A stretch of DNA of 64,000 nucleotides from Enterococcus dispar ATCC 51266 (GTDB lineage: Bacteria > Bacillota > Bacilli > Lactobacillales > Enterococcaceae): the NCBI RefSeq assembly GCF_000406945.1, contig NZ_KE136354.1, positions 1,817,249-1,881,248 of the forward strand. Direction: 5' to 3'. The notes below the pieces were generated by a model, which saw nothing but the letters and a program-made list of their open reading frames with translations, was not told the DNA's origin and did not search any database. The translations under genes and the position numbers were made by a program. This document shows positions 1 to 7,716 of the stretch, piece by piece. Numbering within the stretch: position 1 is the stretch's first letter; every line of letters starts with the position of its first letter.

Positions 1-1315
1 TCTAGCGACTACCGGGGCGGAAGCTTTGTATTCCGATATGGGGCACGTCGGGAAGAAAAATATTCGGGTCAGCTGGCCTTATGTAAAAATTTGTCTTTTG
101 CTAAATTATTTGGGTCAAGCTGCTTGGCTATTGAGTGTTTACCAAGATCCCAAAATCCAAGCAATTGAACAATTAAATCCATTTTTCCGCATTTTACCAG
201 CCAGTTGGATGATTTTTGGGGTCATTTTTGCTACTATTGCCGCCGTGATTGCTTCCCAAGCATTATTGTCGGGTTCTTTTACGCTGGTATCTGAAGCTAT
301 TAAATTGCGCTTATTACCTCGTATGAAAATCATGTATCCTGGTTCTTCCATTGGGCAAATGTATATTCCAGCGGTGAACTTTATTTTATGGTTGGCCTGT
401 TCGTTAATCGTTTTAACCTTCCGTACGTCTTCTCATATGGAGGCAGCTTACGGTCTATCGATTACCGTTACTATGCTAATGACAACTTTTTTGCTTTACT
501 TTTATTTGTCCGAAAAACGGCACAACAAAGTTCTGGCAGCTTGTGTCAGTCTTTTCTTTGCTGCTATTGAAACGGTCTTTTTCATTTCCAGTGCCGCCAA
601 ATTTTTGCATGGTGGCTTTGTCGCCGTGATTATTGCCTTACTTATTTTGGCAGTTATGATTATTTGGGAATGGGGCAATATTATTCAAGAAGAAGCAGCA
701 GATACGGTACATTTGAAGGAATATATTCCTCAACTAGCTGCTTTGCGTCAAGATGAAAGTATTCCAATGTATCAAACGAACGTTGTGTTTTTAGTTCCGC
801 ATGTCACTGATGATGAAATTGGGAAACAATTTGTCTACTCTATTTTAGACAAACGGCCAAAACGGGCGCAAACATATTGGTTTGTAAATGTGGTGGTAAC
901 AGATGAGCCATATACCAAAGAATTTTCTGTCGACACCTTGGAAACTGATTTTATTGTGGTTGTCCGCTTGTATTTAGGCTTTCGCGTCAATCAAGAAGTC
1001 AATGTCTACGTCCGGCAAATTATTCATGATCTAATGAAGGATGGCCGTCTACCTAAACAACCTCAACGCTATTCCCTAACACCGGGACGGAATGTAGGAG
1101 ATTTCCAATTTGTATTAATTGAAGAAGAACTCTCCAACAATACGGAATTGGACAAATGGGAACGCCAAATTATGCAAGCTAAACTCTTTATTAAACGCCA
1201 TACCATGTCACCTGAAAACTGGTTTGGTTTAGAGTACAGTGACGTCTTATATGAAACTGTACCTCTTATTATTGGGAAAATGAAAAAGACCCGTCTAGTG
1301 GAACGAAAAAAATAG
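1..1315 (+). CDS. kup: Potassium uptake transporter Kup, C-terminal part (5' end outside window)
   Basis: This is a low-affinity, proton-coupled K+ uptake protein of the inner membrane (KUP/HAK/KT family). The reading frame is open from the first bases of the window and begins with TTGAEALYSDMGH, which matches the conserved Kup segment 'TGAEALYADMGH'. The gene therefore starts upstream, and roughly the first 200-250 of about 670 residues are missing. What remains shows several hydrophobic segments over about the first 225 residues, then a soluble C-terminal domain of about 190 residues, the usual Kup architecture. The TTG at position 26 lies in the middle of this conserved motif and is not a plausible start. 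A hairpin with a T-run follows the stop codon. The upstream leader cannot be seen, so regulation cannot be judged. Confidence 0.93.
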   Translation, partial: LATTGAEALYSDMGHVGKKNIRVSWPYVKICLLLNYLGQAAWLLSVYQDPKIQAIEQLNPFFRILPASWMIFGVIFATIAAVIASQALLSGSFTLVSEAIKLRLLPRMKIMYPGSSIGQMYIPAVNFILWLACSLIVLTFRTSSHMEAAYGLSITVTMLMTTFLLYFYLSEKRHNKVLAACVSLFFAAIETVFFISSAAKFLHGGFVAVIIALLILAVMIIWEWGNIIQEEAADTVHLKEYIPQLAALRQDESIPMYQTNVVFLVPHVTDDEIGKQFVYSILDKRPKRAQTYWFVNVVVTDEPYTKEFSVDTLETDFIVVVRLYLGFRVNQEVNVYVRQIIHDLMKDGRLPKQPQRYSLTPGRNVGDFQFVLIEEELSNNTELDKWERQIMQAKLFIKRHTMSPENWFGLEYSDVLYETVPLIIGKMKKTRLVERKK

Positions 1316-1316
1316 A

Positions 1317-1366
1317 AACCAAGAGTTATTTCTCTTAAACAAGGAGGAATAATTCTTGGTTTTTTT
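1317..1366. terminator. Rho-independent terminator shared by kup and the ABC exporter operon
   Basis: The arms AACCAAGA...TTATT and AATAA...TCTTGGTT flank a loop and are followed by TTTTTTT on the plus strand. On the minus strand the stem is followed by a T-rich stretch. It lies between two convergent genes and probably works in both directions. Confidence 0.8.
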
Positions 1367-1417
1367 AACGAAATGAGGATGATCTTCTATTCACCTCATC
1401 TATTTAATCCTGTATTT

Positions 1418-3199
1418 TTAAATTGCCTGTAATAAATCATATTGGGATTGATACAAATGGTAATAAAGACCATGTTCTTTCATTAACTCCTCATGATTCC
1501 CACTTTCTGCAATTTTACCTCCTACAATATAAAAAATACGATCTGCATTTTTTATTGTGGAAAGTCGGTGAGCAATAATGAAAGATGTCCTGCCTTTTAG
1601 TAGTTGTTGCAATCCTTCTTGGAGTAGTTCTTCTGTTTTAGTATCAATGCTCGATGTCGCTTCATCCAAAATTAAAATTTTAGGATCTGCTAAAAGAGCT
1701 CTGGCAAATGAAATCAATTGGCGCTGTCCGGCTGAAAGCGTGCTTCCTCTTTCTTCGACGACGGTTTCATAGCCATCTTTTAAATCTTTAATAAAATCAT
1801 GCGCCCGGACTACTTTAGCCGCAGCAATAACTTCCTCTTTTGTCGCATCTAATTTACCATAACGAATATTTTCAATAATCGTTCCAGAGAAAATAAACGT
1901 GTCTTGCAACATCACACCCATCTGACTGCGCAGCGATTGCAATGTTACATCCCGTACATCGATGCCATCAACCTTGACACTGCCTTCATTAACGTCATAA
2001 AAACGGCTTAATAGATTAATAACAGTCGTCTTACCAGCACCAGTTGGTCCAACTAGCGCGATACTTTGACCTGCTTTTACATGAAAAGTGATATCATTTA
2101 AAATATTTTTTCCTGCTTCATAACGAAAAACTACTTGTTTAAAGTCGACCGCACCTTTAATTGAAGGTAAAATTTGAGCATCTTTTGCATCTTGAATATC
2201 TGGAATTTCATCTAATGTTTCAAAGATACGTTCCAAATATGCACTCGCTGTAATCAGTGAATTATAAAAATTTCCAATATTAATAACCGGATTCCAAAAA
2301 TTATTAATGTAACTAATAAAGGCAATTAACGTTCCGGTTGTCACACTAACTCCCAAAGAAGAAATCCCCACGTAATAAATAATACAGGTGGTTAGGACGG
2401 CAATATTTTGTACTCCCGGCCACAAAAGAAACTGAATTTTCACTGCTTTTATCCACGAAGTCCGATATTCTTCACTCACTTCATCAAAAATCCGCGCATT
2501 TTCATTTTCTCTAGCAAAAGATTGTGTAATGCGAATGCCGGCGATACTTTCGTGAATATATGCATTCAAGTTAGACTGCTTATTACTTAGCGTTTGATAA
2601 GCTTTTCGTTGCTTATTTTGAATAATCAACACTATCACAAACAATACAGGCAATAAAATTAGACTATAAAAAGTCAGGCGCACATCAATAAAAAACATAA
2701 AAATAAGAGTAATTACAACACTGAAAATATCCGATATCAAATTGATTAATCCATTACTCAATAAATCACTTAATGTATTGATATAATTGACAACCCGAAT
2801 CAAAATTTTACCATGAGGGCGATTGTCAAAATAAGAAAATGGCAATCGCTGCAAATGTTCAAAAATATCAAAACGCATGTCTTTTAACATATCTTGTCCA
2901 ATTGCCGTAATCTGCATAATGCGATAACGCATACACAGTCCAATGACAATTAAGGAACCTAAAAAAATACCACCTAAAAGTAACAAACGATTGCTATCTT
3001 GCTGTGGAATAACGGTATCGATGGCAATTTTTGTTAGATAAGGCCCTAACATTCCTAGGCTATTGGCTAAAATAATGGTTGCCAGTACGAGAAAAATTGC
3101 TTTTTTATAGGGGCTAATATAGCTTATAAGCCGTTTTAAATCGCCCCAACGAAATTCTTGTGCTAATTCTTCATCTTCATCAAAACGATTACGCGCCAT
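1418..3199 (-). CDS. Heterodimeric ABC multidrug exporter subunit (canonical Walker B, degenerate signature)
   Basis: This is a half-size ABC exporter of 593 residues. An N-terminal six-helix membrane domain (about 30-320) is followed by an ATPase domain. Visible motifs are Walker A GPTGAGKTT near 383, signature LSAGQ near 488, and Walker B LILDEATSS near 508, which keeps the catalytic Glu. The signature is altered (LSAGQ instead of LSGGQ), while the partner encoded just upstream has an altered Walker B. These are the complementary features of heterodimeric exporters with one dead and one active ATP site, such as BmrCD, LmrCD and EfrAB. The ATG follows an AGGAGG site that lies inside the end of the upstream gene; the two genes overlap by 11 bp, so coupled translation is likely. 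The substrate cannot be told from sequence, though multidrug or lipid export is typical of the family. Confidence 0.9.
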   Translation of the reverse strand: MARNRFDEDEELAQEFRWGDLKRLISYISPYKKAIFLVLATIILANSLGMLGPYLTKIAIDTVIPQQDSNRLLLLGGIFLGSLIVIGLCMRYRIMQITAIGQDMLKDMRFDIFEHLQRLPFSYFDNRPHGKILIRVVNYINTLSDLLSNGLINLISDIFSVVITLIFMFFIDVRLTFYSLILLPVLFVIVLIIQNKQRKAYQTLSNKQSNLNAYIHESIAGIRITQSFARENENARIFDEVSEEYRTSWIKAVKIQFLLWPGVQNIAVLTTCIIYYVGISSLGVSVTTGTLIAFISYINNFWNPVINIGNFYNSLITASAYLERIFETLDEIPDIQDAKDAQILPSIKGAVDFKQVVFRYEAGKNILNDITFHVKAGQSIALVGPTGAGKTTVINLLSRFYDVNEGSVKVDGIDVRDVTLQSLRSQMGVMLQDTFIFSGTIIENIRYGKLDATKEEVIAAAKVVRAHDFIKDLKDGYETVVEERGSTLSAGQRQLISFARALLADPKILILDEATSSIDTKTEELLQEGLQQLLKGRTSFIIAHRLSTIKNADRIFYIVGGKIAESGNHEELMKEHGLYYHLYQSQYDLLQAI

Positions 3200-4937
3200 C
3201 TTCTTGCCCTCCTGTTAAACCAAGCTGTTTGCGATATACTTCGTAATATTTTCCCCGTTTGGTTACCAGCTCTTCATGGGTACCTTTTTCTACCACATGG
3301 CCTTTTTCCATCAAAAGAATTAGATCTGCATCTTTAACAGAAGAAATACGATGTGCAATGATAAAGGTGGTTTTTTTCGTTGTTAATTTGGCTAATTCCT
3401 GCTGAATTTTTGATTCTGTTTCCATATCCACTGCAGATGTCGTATCATCTAAAATTAAAATAGCTGGATTTTTGGCCAGGGCTCGTGCCAAAGAGATTCT
3501 TTGCTTTTGTCCCCCGGATAATCCCACTCCGCGTTCACCAACGACCGTTTCATACCCTTGAGGCATCCGCGCAATAAAGGAATCTGCATCTGCTACTGTC
3601 GCCATTTGGCGAATAAAATGTTCATCCGCATAAGGATTGCCAAAAGCAATGTTGTCTGCAATCGTATTGGAAAATAAGAAAACATCTTGCATCACCATGG
3701 AAATATTTTCCCGTAACTGACGAACAGGATATTGTCGCGCATCTTTGCCATCAATTAAGACACGACCTTGCGTAGGATCATAAAAACGCCCGACTAAATT
3801 CACTAAAGTCGTTTTACCAGAACCGGTCTCGCCTAAAATTCCGACTGTTTTACCCGGGCCAGTCTTAAAGCTGACATGGGACAAAACATTGTGATTTGGA
3901 TCATCTGAAAAATGGAAACTGACATCTTCAAAAACCACTTCTCCTTTAATTGGGGTGATGCTTTTCTCAGCCTCCACGGGGATACTGGATTTTTGAGCTA
4001 ATAATTGGCGAATTTTAATACAAGCAGCATTAAAACGTTGCACGTCATTAATGAGCCAGCCACTCATCCGCAAAGGGTTATTTAACATCCACAAATAGCC
4101 GTTAAATGCTACCAATTGCCCAATTGTCAATCGTCCCCTGATGACCAAAATCCCGCCAAAAACGAGTGTAATTACAGCTAGTGTACCGGCAAAACCATCT
4201 AGCCAAGGTAAAAAGCGGGCGGAAACTTCAGCAGAATCCATATTCCGCTGTTTAAAATCTTCGTTGTATTGTTTAAACTTGTCTAATTCAAAATCTTCTC
4301 TAGCAAAAGCTTTTACTACACGATTGCCGCCAATATTTTCTTCTACCATGGAATTCAACCGTGCAAAACTCTCGCGAATTTCAAAAAACTTAGGATGCGC
4401 TTGTTTGGCCATTTTATTGGTTAAAATAAAAATAATCGGCGTTACCACTAGTAAAGATAAAGTAAGTTGCCAACTAATAAAAGCCATGACAATGACTGCT
4501 GCTAAAAACCACAATACACATTCCACAATATTATAAGTAACCCATGCGACAAAATGACGAATGGCATCGACATCGCCAGTCATTCGCGCCATAATATCTC
4601 CTACTCGCGTATGGTTAAAAAAATCAAAATCCAGGGTTTGCAACTTGTAATACATATCCTCCCGCAATTTATAGATTGCATTTTGACTCATTTTCTCACA
4701 CAAAATTTGATATAAGTAGCGTACAATTGTCCGCAAGACAGTGGTACCAATCATTAAAGCAATTAAAGGCAACAACCACGATTTTTTTCCTTGATTAATG
4801 ACGTCGTCGACAATTAAGCCGCCGACATAAGGGTTTACAACAATCAAAATAGCGTTCATTAAAATAAACAAACAAATAAGACCAAAATGGTTGCGCGATT
4901 TTTTGATATATCCCCAAATCCATTGCATATTAGACAT
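3189..4937 (-). CDS. Heterodimeric ABC multidrug exporter subunit (degenerate Walker B)
   Basis: First gene of the exporter pair, 582 residues: a six-helix membrane domain (about 15-310) and an ATPase domain with Walker A GETGSGKTT near 371, an intact signature LSGGQ near 474, and Walker B LILDDTTSA near 490. Asp replaces the usual catalytic Glu after Walker B. Together with the partner's LSAGQ this predicts one degenerate nucleotide site, as in BmrCD-type heterodimers. The ATG is preceded by GGAGG seven bases upstream. The gene is divergent from an AraC-type regulator 185 bp away, which suggests that regulator controls the pair. The family resembles EfrAB and YheIH, but I cannot tell which ortholog this is. 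Confidence 0.9.
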   Translation of the reverse strand: MSNMQWIWGYIKKSRNHFGLICLFILMNAILIVVNPYVGGLIVDDVINQGKKSWLLPLIALMIGTTVLRTIVRYLYQILCEKMSQNAIYKLREDMYYKLQTLDFDFFNHTRVGDIMARMTGDVDAIRHFVAWVTYNIVECVLWFLAAVIVMAFISWQLTLSLLVVTPIIFILTNKMAKQAHPKFFEIRESFARLNSMVEENIGGNRVVKAFAREDFELDKFKQYNEDFKQRNMDSAEVSARFLPWLDGFAGTLAVITLVFGGILVIRGRLTIGQLVAFNGYLWMLNNPLRMSGWLINDVQRFNAACIKIRQLLAQKSSIPVEAEKSITPIKGEVVFEDVSFHFSDDPNHNVLSHVSFKTGPGKTVGILGETGSGKTTLVNLVGRFYDPTQGRVLIDGKDARQYPVRQLRENISMVMQDVFLFSNTIADNIAFGNPYADEHFIRQMATVADADSFIARMPQGYETVVGERGVGLSGGQKQRISLARALAKNPAILILDDTTSAVDMETESKIQQELAKLTTKKTTFIIAHRISSVKDADLILLMEKGHVVEKGTHEELVTKRGKYYEVYRKQLGLTGGQEDGA

Positions 4938-5122
4938 TATTTCACCTCCAACTTTTTGTCTATAAACATCTTAGTGGAATCATTTGGAAAAGAAATGGGA
5001 TATCTTCTTTAAAATGATGTAAAATATTAACAGAAATGATTTTAGCAACTACTTTTTCACTGATTACCCACACAAATAAAAGCGATTTCAATTATCTTTT
5101 AAGCAGAATACAGGAGTTTATT

Positions 5123-5956
5123 ATGCATTTAATCAACGCACAAACTTTTAACCCAGAAATTTTATATCTTTTTGATGCTTGTTGTGATGAAGATTGGGTA
5201 GGTGAATACCACGCCCATGATTTTTTAGAAATTTCGTTAGTGTTAGAGGGAGAATCGGAGTATTTTTTTGAGGACTTGCCCCAAACCACCATCCGTGCTG
5301 GCCAAATTTTACTTTTTAATCCTGGTTATCATCATATGGAGCGTCATATCAAACAAACTTCGCATCAGTTGCATATTGGCATTAAAAACTTTACTTTACA
5401 GGGATTGCCGCGCAATACCTTTCCTCACAAAAGTCCGATTTTAAATTTGGGACGCTATCACCAAAATGTTTTACAAATTGCTTGGCGTCTATTAGAAGAA
5501 CTGTATCAAGATGCACCGGAAACAGTTGTTTTGCGCAAAATACTCATTAGTGAAATGCTGGTGCATATTTTACGCGGACTAGATGATACTAATGAAAGAG
5601 AACCCACTTATTTAACAAGTCGCCAACAGCGGCAACAAAAAATTGTCAATGATACGATTTATTTTTTAGAAAATCATTTTACAGAAGAAATTACGTTGGA
5701 ACAATTAGCCCAGGCCCAATTTGTGAGCCCTGCTTATTTATCCCGCCTTTTTAAAGAAATCAGTGGCGAGAGTCCCATTAATTATTTGATTAAATTACGT
5801 TTAAATGAAGCGCAGCATCTGTTAAAAACAACACCATTGACAATCAAAAAAATTGCCCAATCCACCGGTTATCAAGATGCTTATCATTTTAGCAAAGCGT
5901 TTAAAAAACAATTTGGCATCTCACCTTCTCGTTTGAGTGAAAAAAGGGTAACTTAA
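5123..5956 (+). CDS. AraC-family transcriptional regulator with cupin sensor domain
   Basis: A 277-residue regulator. The N-terminal part (about 1-110) has cupin-like sequence (YHAHDFLEISLVLEGE and a later FNPGYHHMERH), probably binding a small ligand. The last 100 residues form a double helix-turn-helix of the AraC/XylS type, including 'LAQAQFVSPAYLSRLFKEI' and the closing 'TGYQDAYHFSKAFKKQFG' with ISPS. I start it at the ATG at 5123 because AGGAG lies at 5112-5116. The frame opens earlier, but the extra N-terminal residues do not look like this family and have no ribosome site. It is transcribed divergently from the ABC exporter pair, so the likely role is ligand-dependent control of that exporter. 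This is an inference from position. Confidence 0.85.
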   Translation: MHLINAQTFNPEILYLFDACCDEDWVGEYHAHDFLEISLVLEGESEYFFEDLPQTTIRAGQILLFNPGYHHMERHIKQTSHQLHIGIKNFTLQGLPRNTFPHKSPILNLGRYHQNVLQIAWRLLEELYQDAPETVVLRKILISEMLVHILRGLDDTNEREPTYLTSRQQRQQKIVNDTIYFLENHFTEEITLEQLAQAQFVSPAYLSRLFKEISGESPINYLIKLRLNEAQHLLKTTPLTIKKIAQSTGYQDAYHFSKAFKKQFGISPSRLSEKRVT

Positions 5957-6012
5957 GTAAAGAACCTAACCAGAAACTGCAATTACAAGTTTAGACTGCC
6001 TTTTGAATAAAT

Positions 6013-6050
6013 GGGGGATAAAGTAATTCTCCTTGCTATCTCCCTTTTTG
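6013..6050 (+). terminator. Terminator of the AraC-type regulator gene
   Basis: GGGGGATA pairs with TATCTCCC across a loop of about 16 bases and is followed by TTTTT. It lies 57 bp after the regulator's stop codon. Confidence 0.7.
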
Positions 6051-6129
6051 TAGTGTATATTTTTAACAGCAAAAAAATTCACCTCTTGAAAATAATTAAT
6101 AGTCACGACTGTTAGTTTTTTCAAAACGT

Positions 6130-6240
6130 CCTTTAACATAGTCCAGAGAGGCTAAGAAGGGTCCGTCGCAAACCAACAGGGTAAATATCCTTGTATCCAT
6201 TGACGATCCTCCTGCCTAAAAGGGTAGGATTTTTTTGTAC
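6130..6240 (+). promoter_or_regulatory. PyrR-responsive attenuator leader of the uracil permease gene
   Basis: The stretch AGTCCAGAGAGGCT at 6140-6153 matches the PyrR binding loop consensus (ARUCCNGNGAGGYU) of Firmicutes pyr leaders, with flanking bases (CCTT...AAGG) able to form the anti-antiterminator stem. Downstream, ATCCT...AGGAT around 6206-6230 followed by TTTTTTT forms the terminator. In known systems UMP-bound PyrR stabilises the binding-loop hairpin and so favours termination. High pyrimidine levels should therefore shut off the permease gene that follows. No pyrR gene is in the window. Confidence 0.88.
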
Positions 6241-6263
6241 CAAAAATTATGAGGAGGATTTTC

Positions 6264-7538
6264 ATGGAAGAGAAAAATGATATTCACTTTCACAATGATG
6301 ATGTCGTCTTGGACATCCACGACCGTCCCGCACCACTACACTGGTTTGGGCTGAGTTTGCAGCACTTATTTACCATGTTTGGAGCCACAGTTTTAGTTCC
6401 TATCTTAGTAGGCATTAACCCAAGTATCGCTTTAGTCAGTTCCGGTCTGGGTACACTTGTATACCTCACAGTGACAAAAGGAAAAATTCCAGCTTATCTG
6501 GGGAGTAGCTTTGCTTTTATCGCGGCCATGCAGCTGTTAATGAAAACCGATGGCTACCCTGCCATCGCACAAGGCGCTTTAACCACCGGTGCTGTCTATC
6601 TTGTGGTTTCTTTTTTAATTAAAAAAATTGGCACTGCTTGGTTGGATAAAGTTTTGCCGCCCATTGTAGTAGGTCCGGTTATTATGGTTATTGGTCTAGG
6701 ATTAGCTAGCAATGCCGCTAACAATGCGATGTATAATGCAAGTGGCAATTATGATTTCAAATATGTAGCCGTTGCATTGTTAACTCTCGCTGTGACGATT
6801 ATCTTCAATATGTTTTTAACCGGTTTTCTCGGCTTAATCCCAATTTTACTTGGAATTATTTCTGGTTATCTCATTGCATTAGCATTTGGAGTGGTAGATT
6901 TTCAACCTGTTATCGATGCCCCGTGGTTACAATTACCAGCTTTTGAAGTTATGTTTGTCCAATATCAACCAAAACTTTACTTAAATGCCATTACCACTAT
7001 GGCACCCATCGCTTTTGTTACTATGACAGAACACATTGGCCATTTAATGGTTTTAAACAAATTGACGAAGCGCAATTTCTTTGAAGATCCTGGCATGGAT
7101 CGCACTTTAATGGGGGACGGCTTAGCGCAAATCGTGGCCGGATTTGTCGGGGGTCCTCCGGTTACCAGTTATGGTGAAAACATTGGTGTGCTGGCGATTA
7201 CTCGAGTGCATAGCGTTTTTGTTATCGGCGGTGCAGCTGTTTTAGCTATCGTTTTAGGTTTTGTCGGAAAGTTAAGTGCTTTGATCTTAAGTATTCCAGG
7301 TCCTGTAATCTCTGGTATTAGTTTTGTTTTATTCGGGGTGATTGCAGCGAGTGGATTAAAAATTTTAGTTGAAAATAAGACGAACTTTGATAAAAAGAAA
7401 AATTTGCTGATTGCTTCCAGCATTTTGGTCATCGGTATTGGTGGCTTAGTCTTTGAAGCCGGCACTTTTACTTTATCTGCCATGGCATTGTCCACTTTAA
7501 TTGGTATCTTTTTAAATTTAGTTTTACCTGATCGTTAA
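6264..7538 (+). CDS. pyrP: Uracil permease (NCS2 family)
   Basis: This 424-residue, strongly hydrophobic protein is a nucleobase:cation symporter of the NCS2 (UraA/PyrP) family and imports uracil across the cell membrane. Visible family features include 'HLFTMFGATVLVPILVG' near the N-terminus, 'AYLGSSFAFI', and the conserved MTEHIGH (about residues 258-264) plus PPVTSYGENIG (about 296-306) of the substrate site. I use the ATG at 6264 because the GAGGAGG ribosome site at 6250-6257 sits just upstream; the ATG at 6249 would overlap that site. The PyrR attenuator in front of it supports uracil as substrate rather than xanthine. It appears to be a single-gene transcription unit, not part of a large pyr operon. 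Confidence 0.93.
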   Translation: MEEKNDIHFHNDDVVLDIHDRPAPLHWFGLSLQHLFTMFGATVLVPILVGINPSIALVSSGLGTLVYLTVTKGKIPAYLGSSFAFIAAMQLLMKTDGYPAIAQGALTTGAVYLVVSFLIKKIGTAWLDKVLPPIVVGPVIMVIGLGLASNAANNAMYNASGNYDFKYVAVALLTLAVTIIFNMFLTGFLGLIPILLGIISGYLIALAFGVVDFQPVIDAPWLQLPAFEVMFVQYQPKLYLNAITTMAPIAFVTMTEHIGHLMVLNKLTKRNFFEDPGMDRTLMGDGLAQIVAGFVGGPPVTSYGENIGVLAITRVHSVFVIGGAAVLAIVLGFVGKLSALILSIPGPVISGISFVLFGVIAASGLKILVENKTNFDKKKNLLIASSILVIGIGGLVFEAGTFTLSAMALSTLIGIFLNLVLPDR

Positions 7539-7544
7539 ATTGGA

Positions 7545-7677
7545 ACTCTCTTATCCGAAAAAGGGCAGAGCAACGGGCAGCGCTTTGGAAAAATCTCAGA
7601 AATTCGTCTTTTGGTGCTCTTTACCAGAAAGGAATTTTTGAATTCTTCTCAAAGAGTTGTGGCATGTGCTAGACATC
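7545..7677. repeat. Possible diverged copy of the intergenic hairpin repeat
   Basis: It begins AACTCTC, ends AAGAGTT, and is followed by GTGGCATGTGCTAGACATCA. This resembles the boundaries and the tail (GAGAGTT, then GCTCATGAAGCTAGATCA) of the clearer copy at 57347-57467. The inside is diverged, so membership is uncertain. On the minus strand it lies directly after the topB terminator, the same position the other copies take. Confidence 0.35.
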
Positions 7678-7716
7678 AAAAAAAGCGCGACCGTAATAAT
7701 CGGTCGCGCTTTTTTA
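7678..7716. terminator. Bidirectional terminator between pyrP and topB
   Basis: AAAAAAGCGCGACCG, a seven-base loop, and CGGTCGCGCTTTTTT form a near-perfect stem with a T-run on both strands between convergent genes. Confidence 0.9.

Noticed and set aside
26-40. TTG at 26 as the start of the first gene
   Set aside because: It lies inside the conserved TGAEALYSDMGH motif of Kup and the frame is open to the window edge. The gene starts upstream.
4141-4536. Plus-strand open frame opposite the ABC exporter
   Set aside because: Shadow of the exporter's membrane domain. The amino-acid composition is not protein-like.
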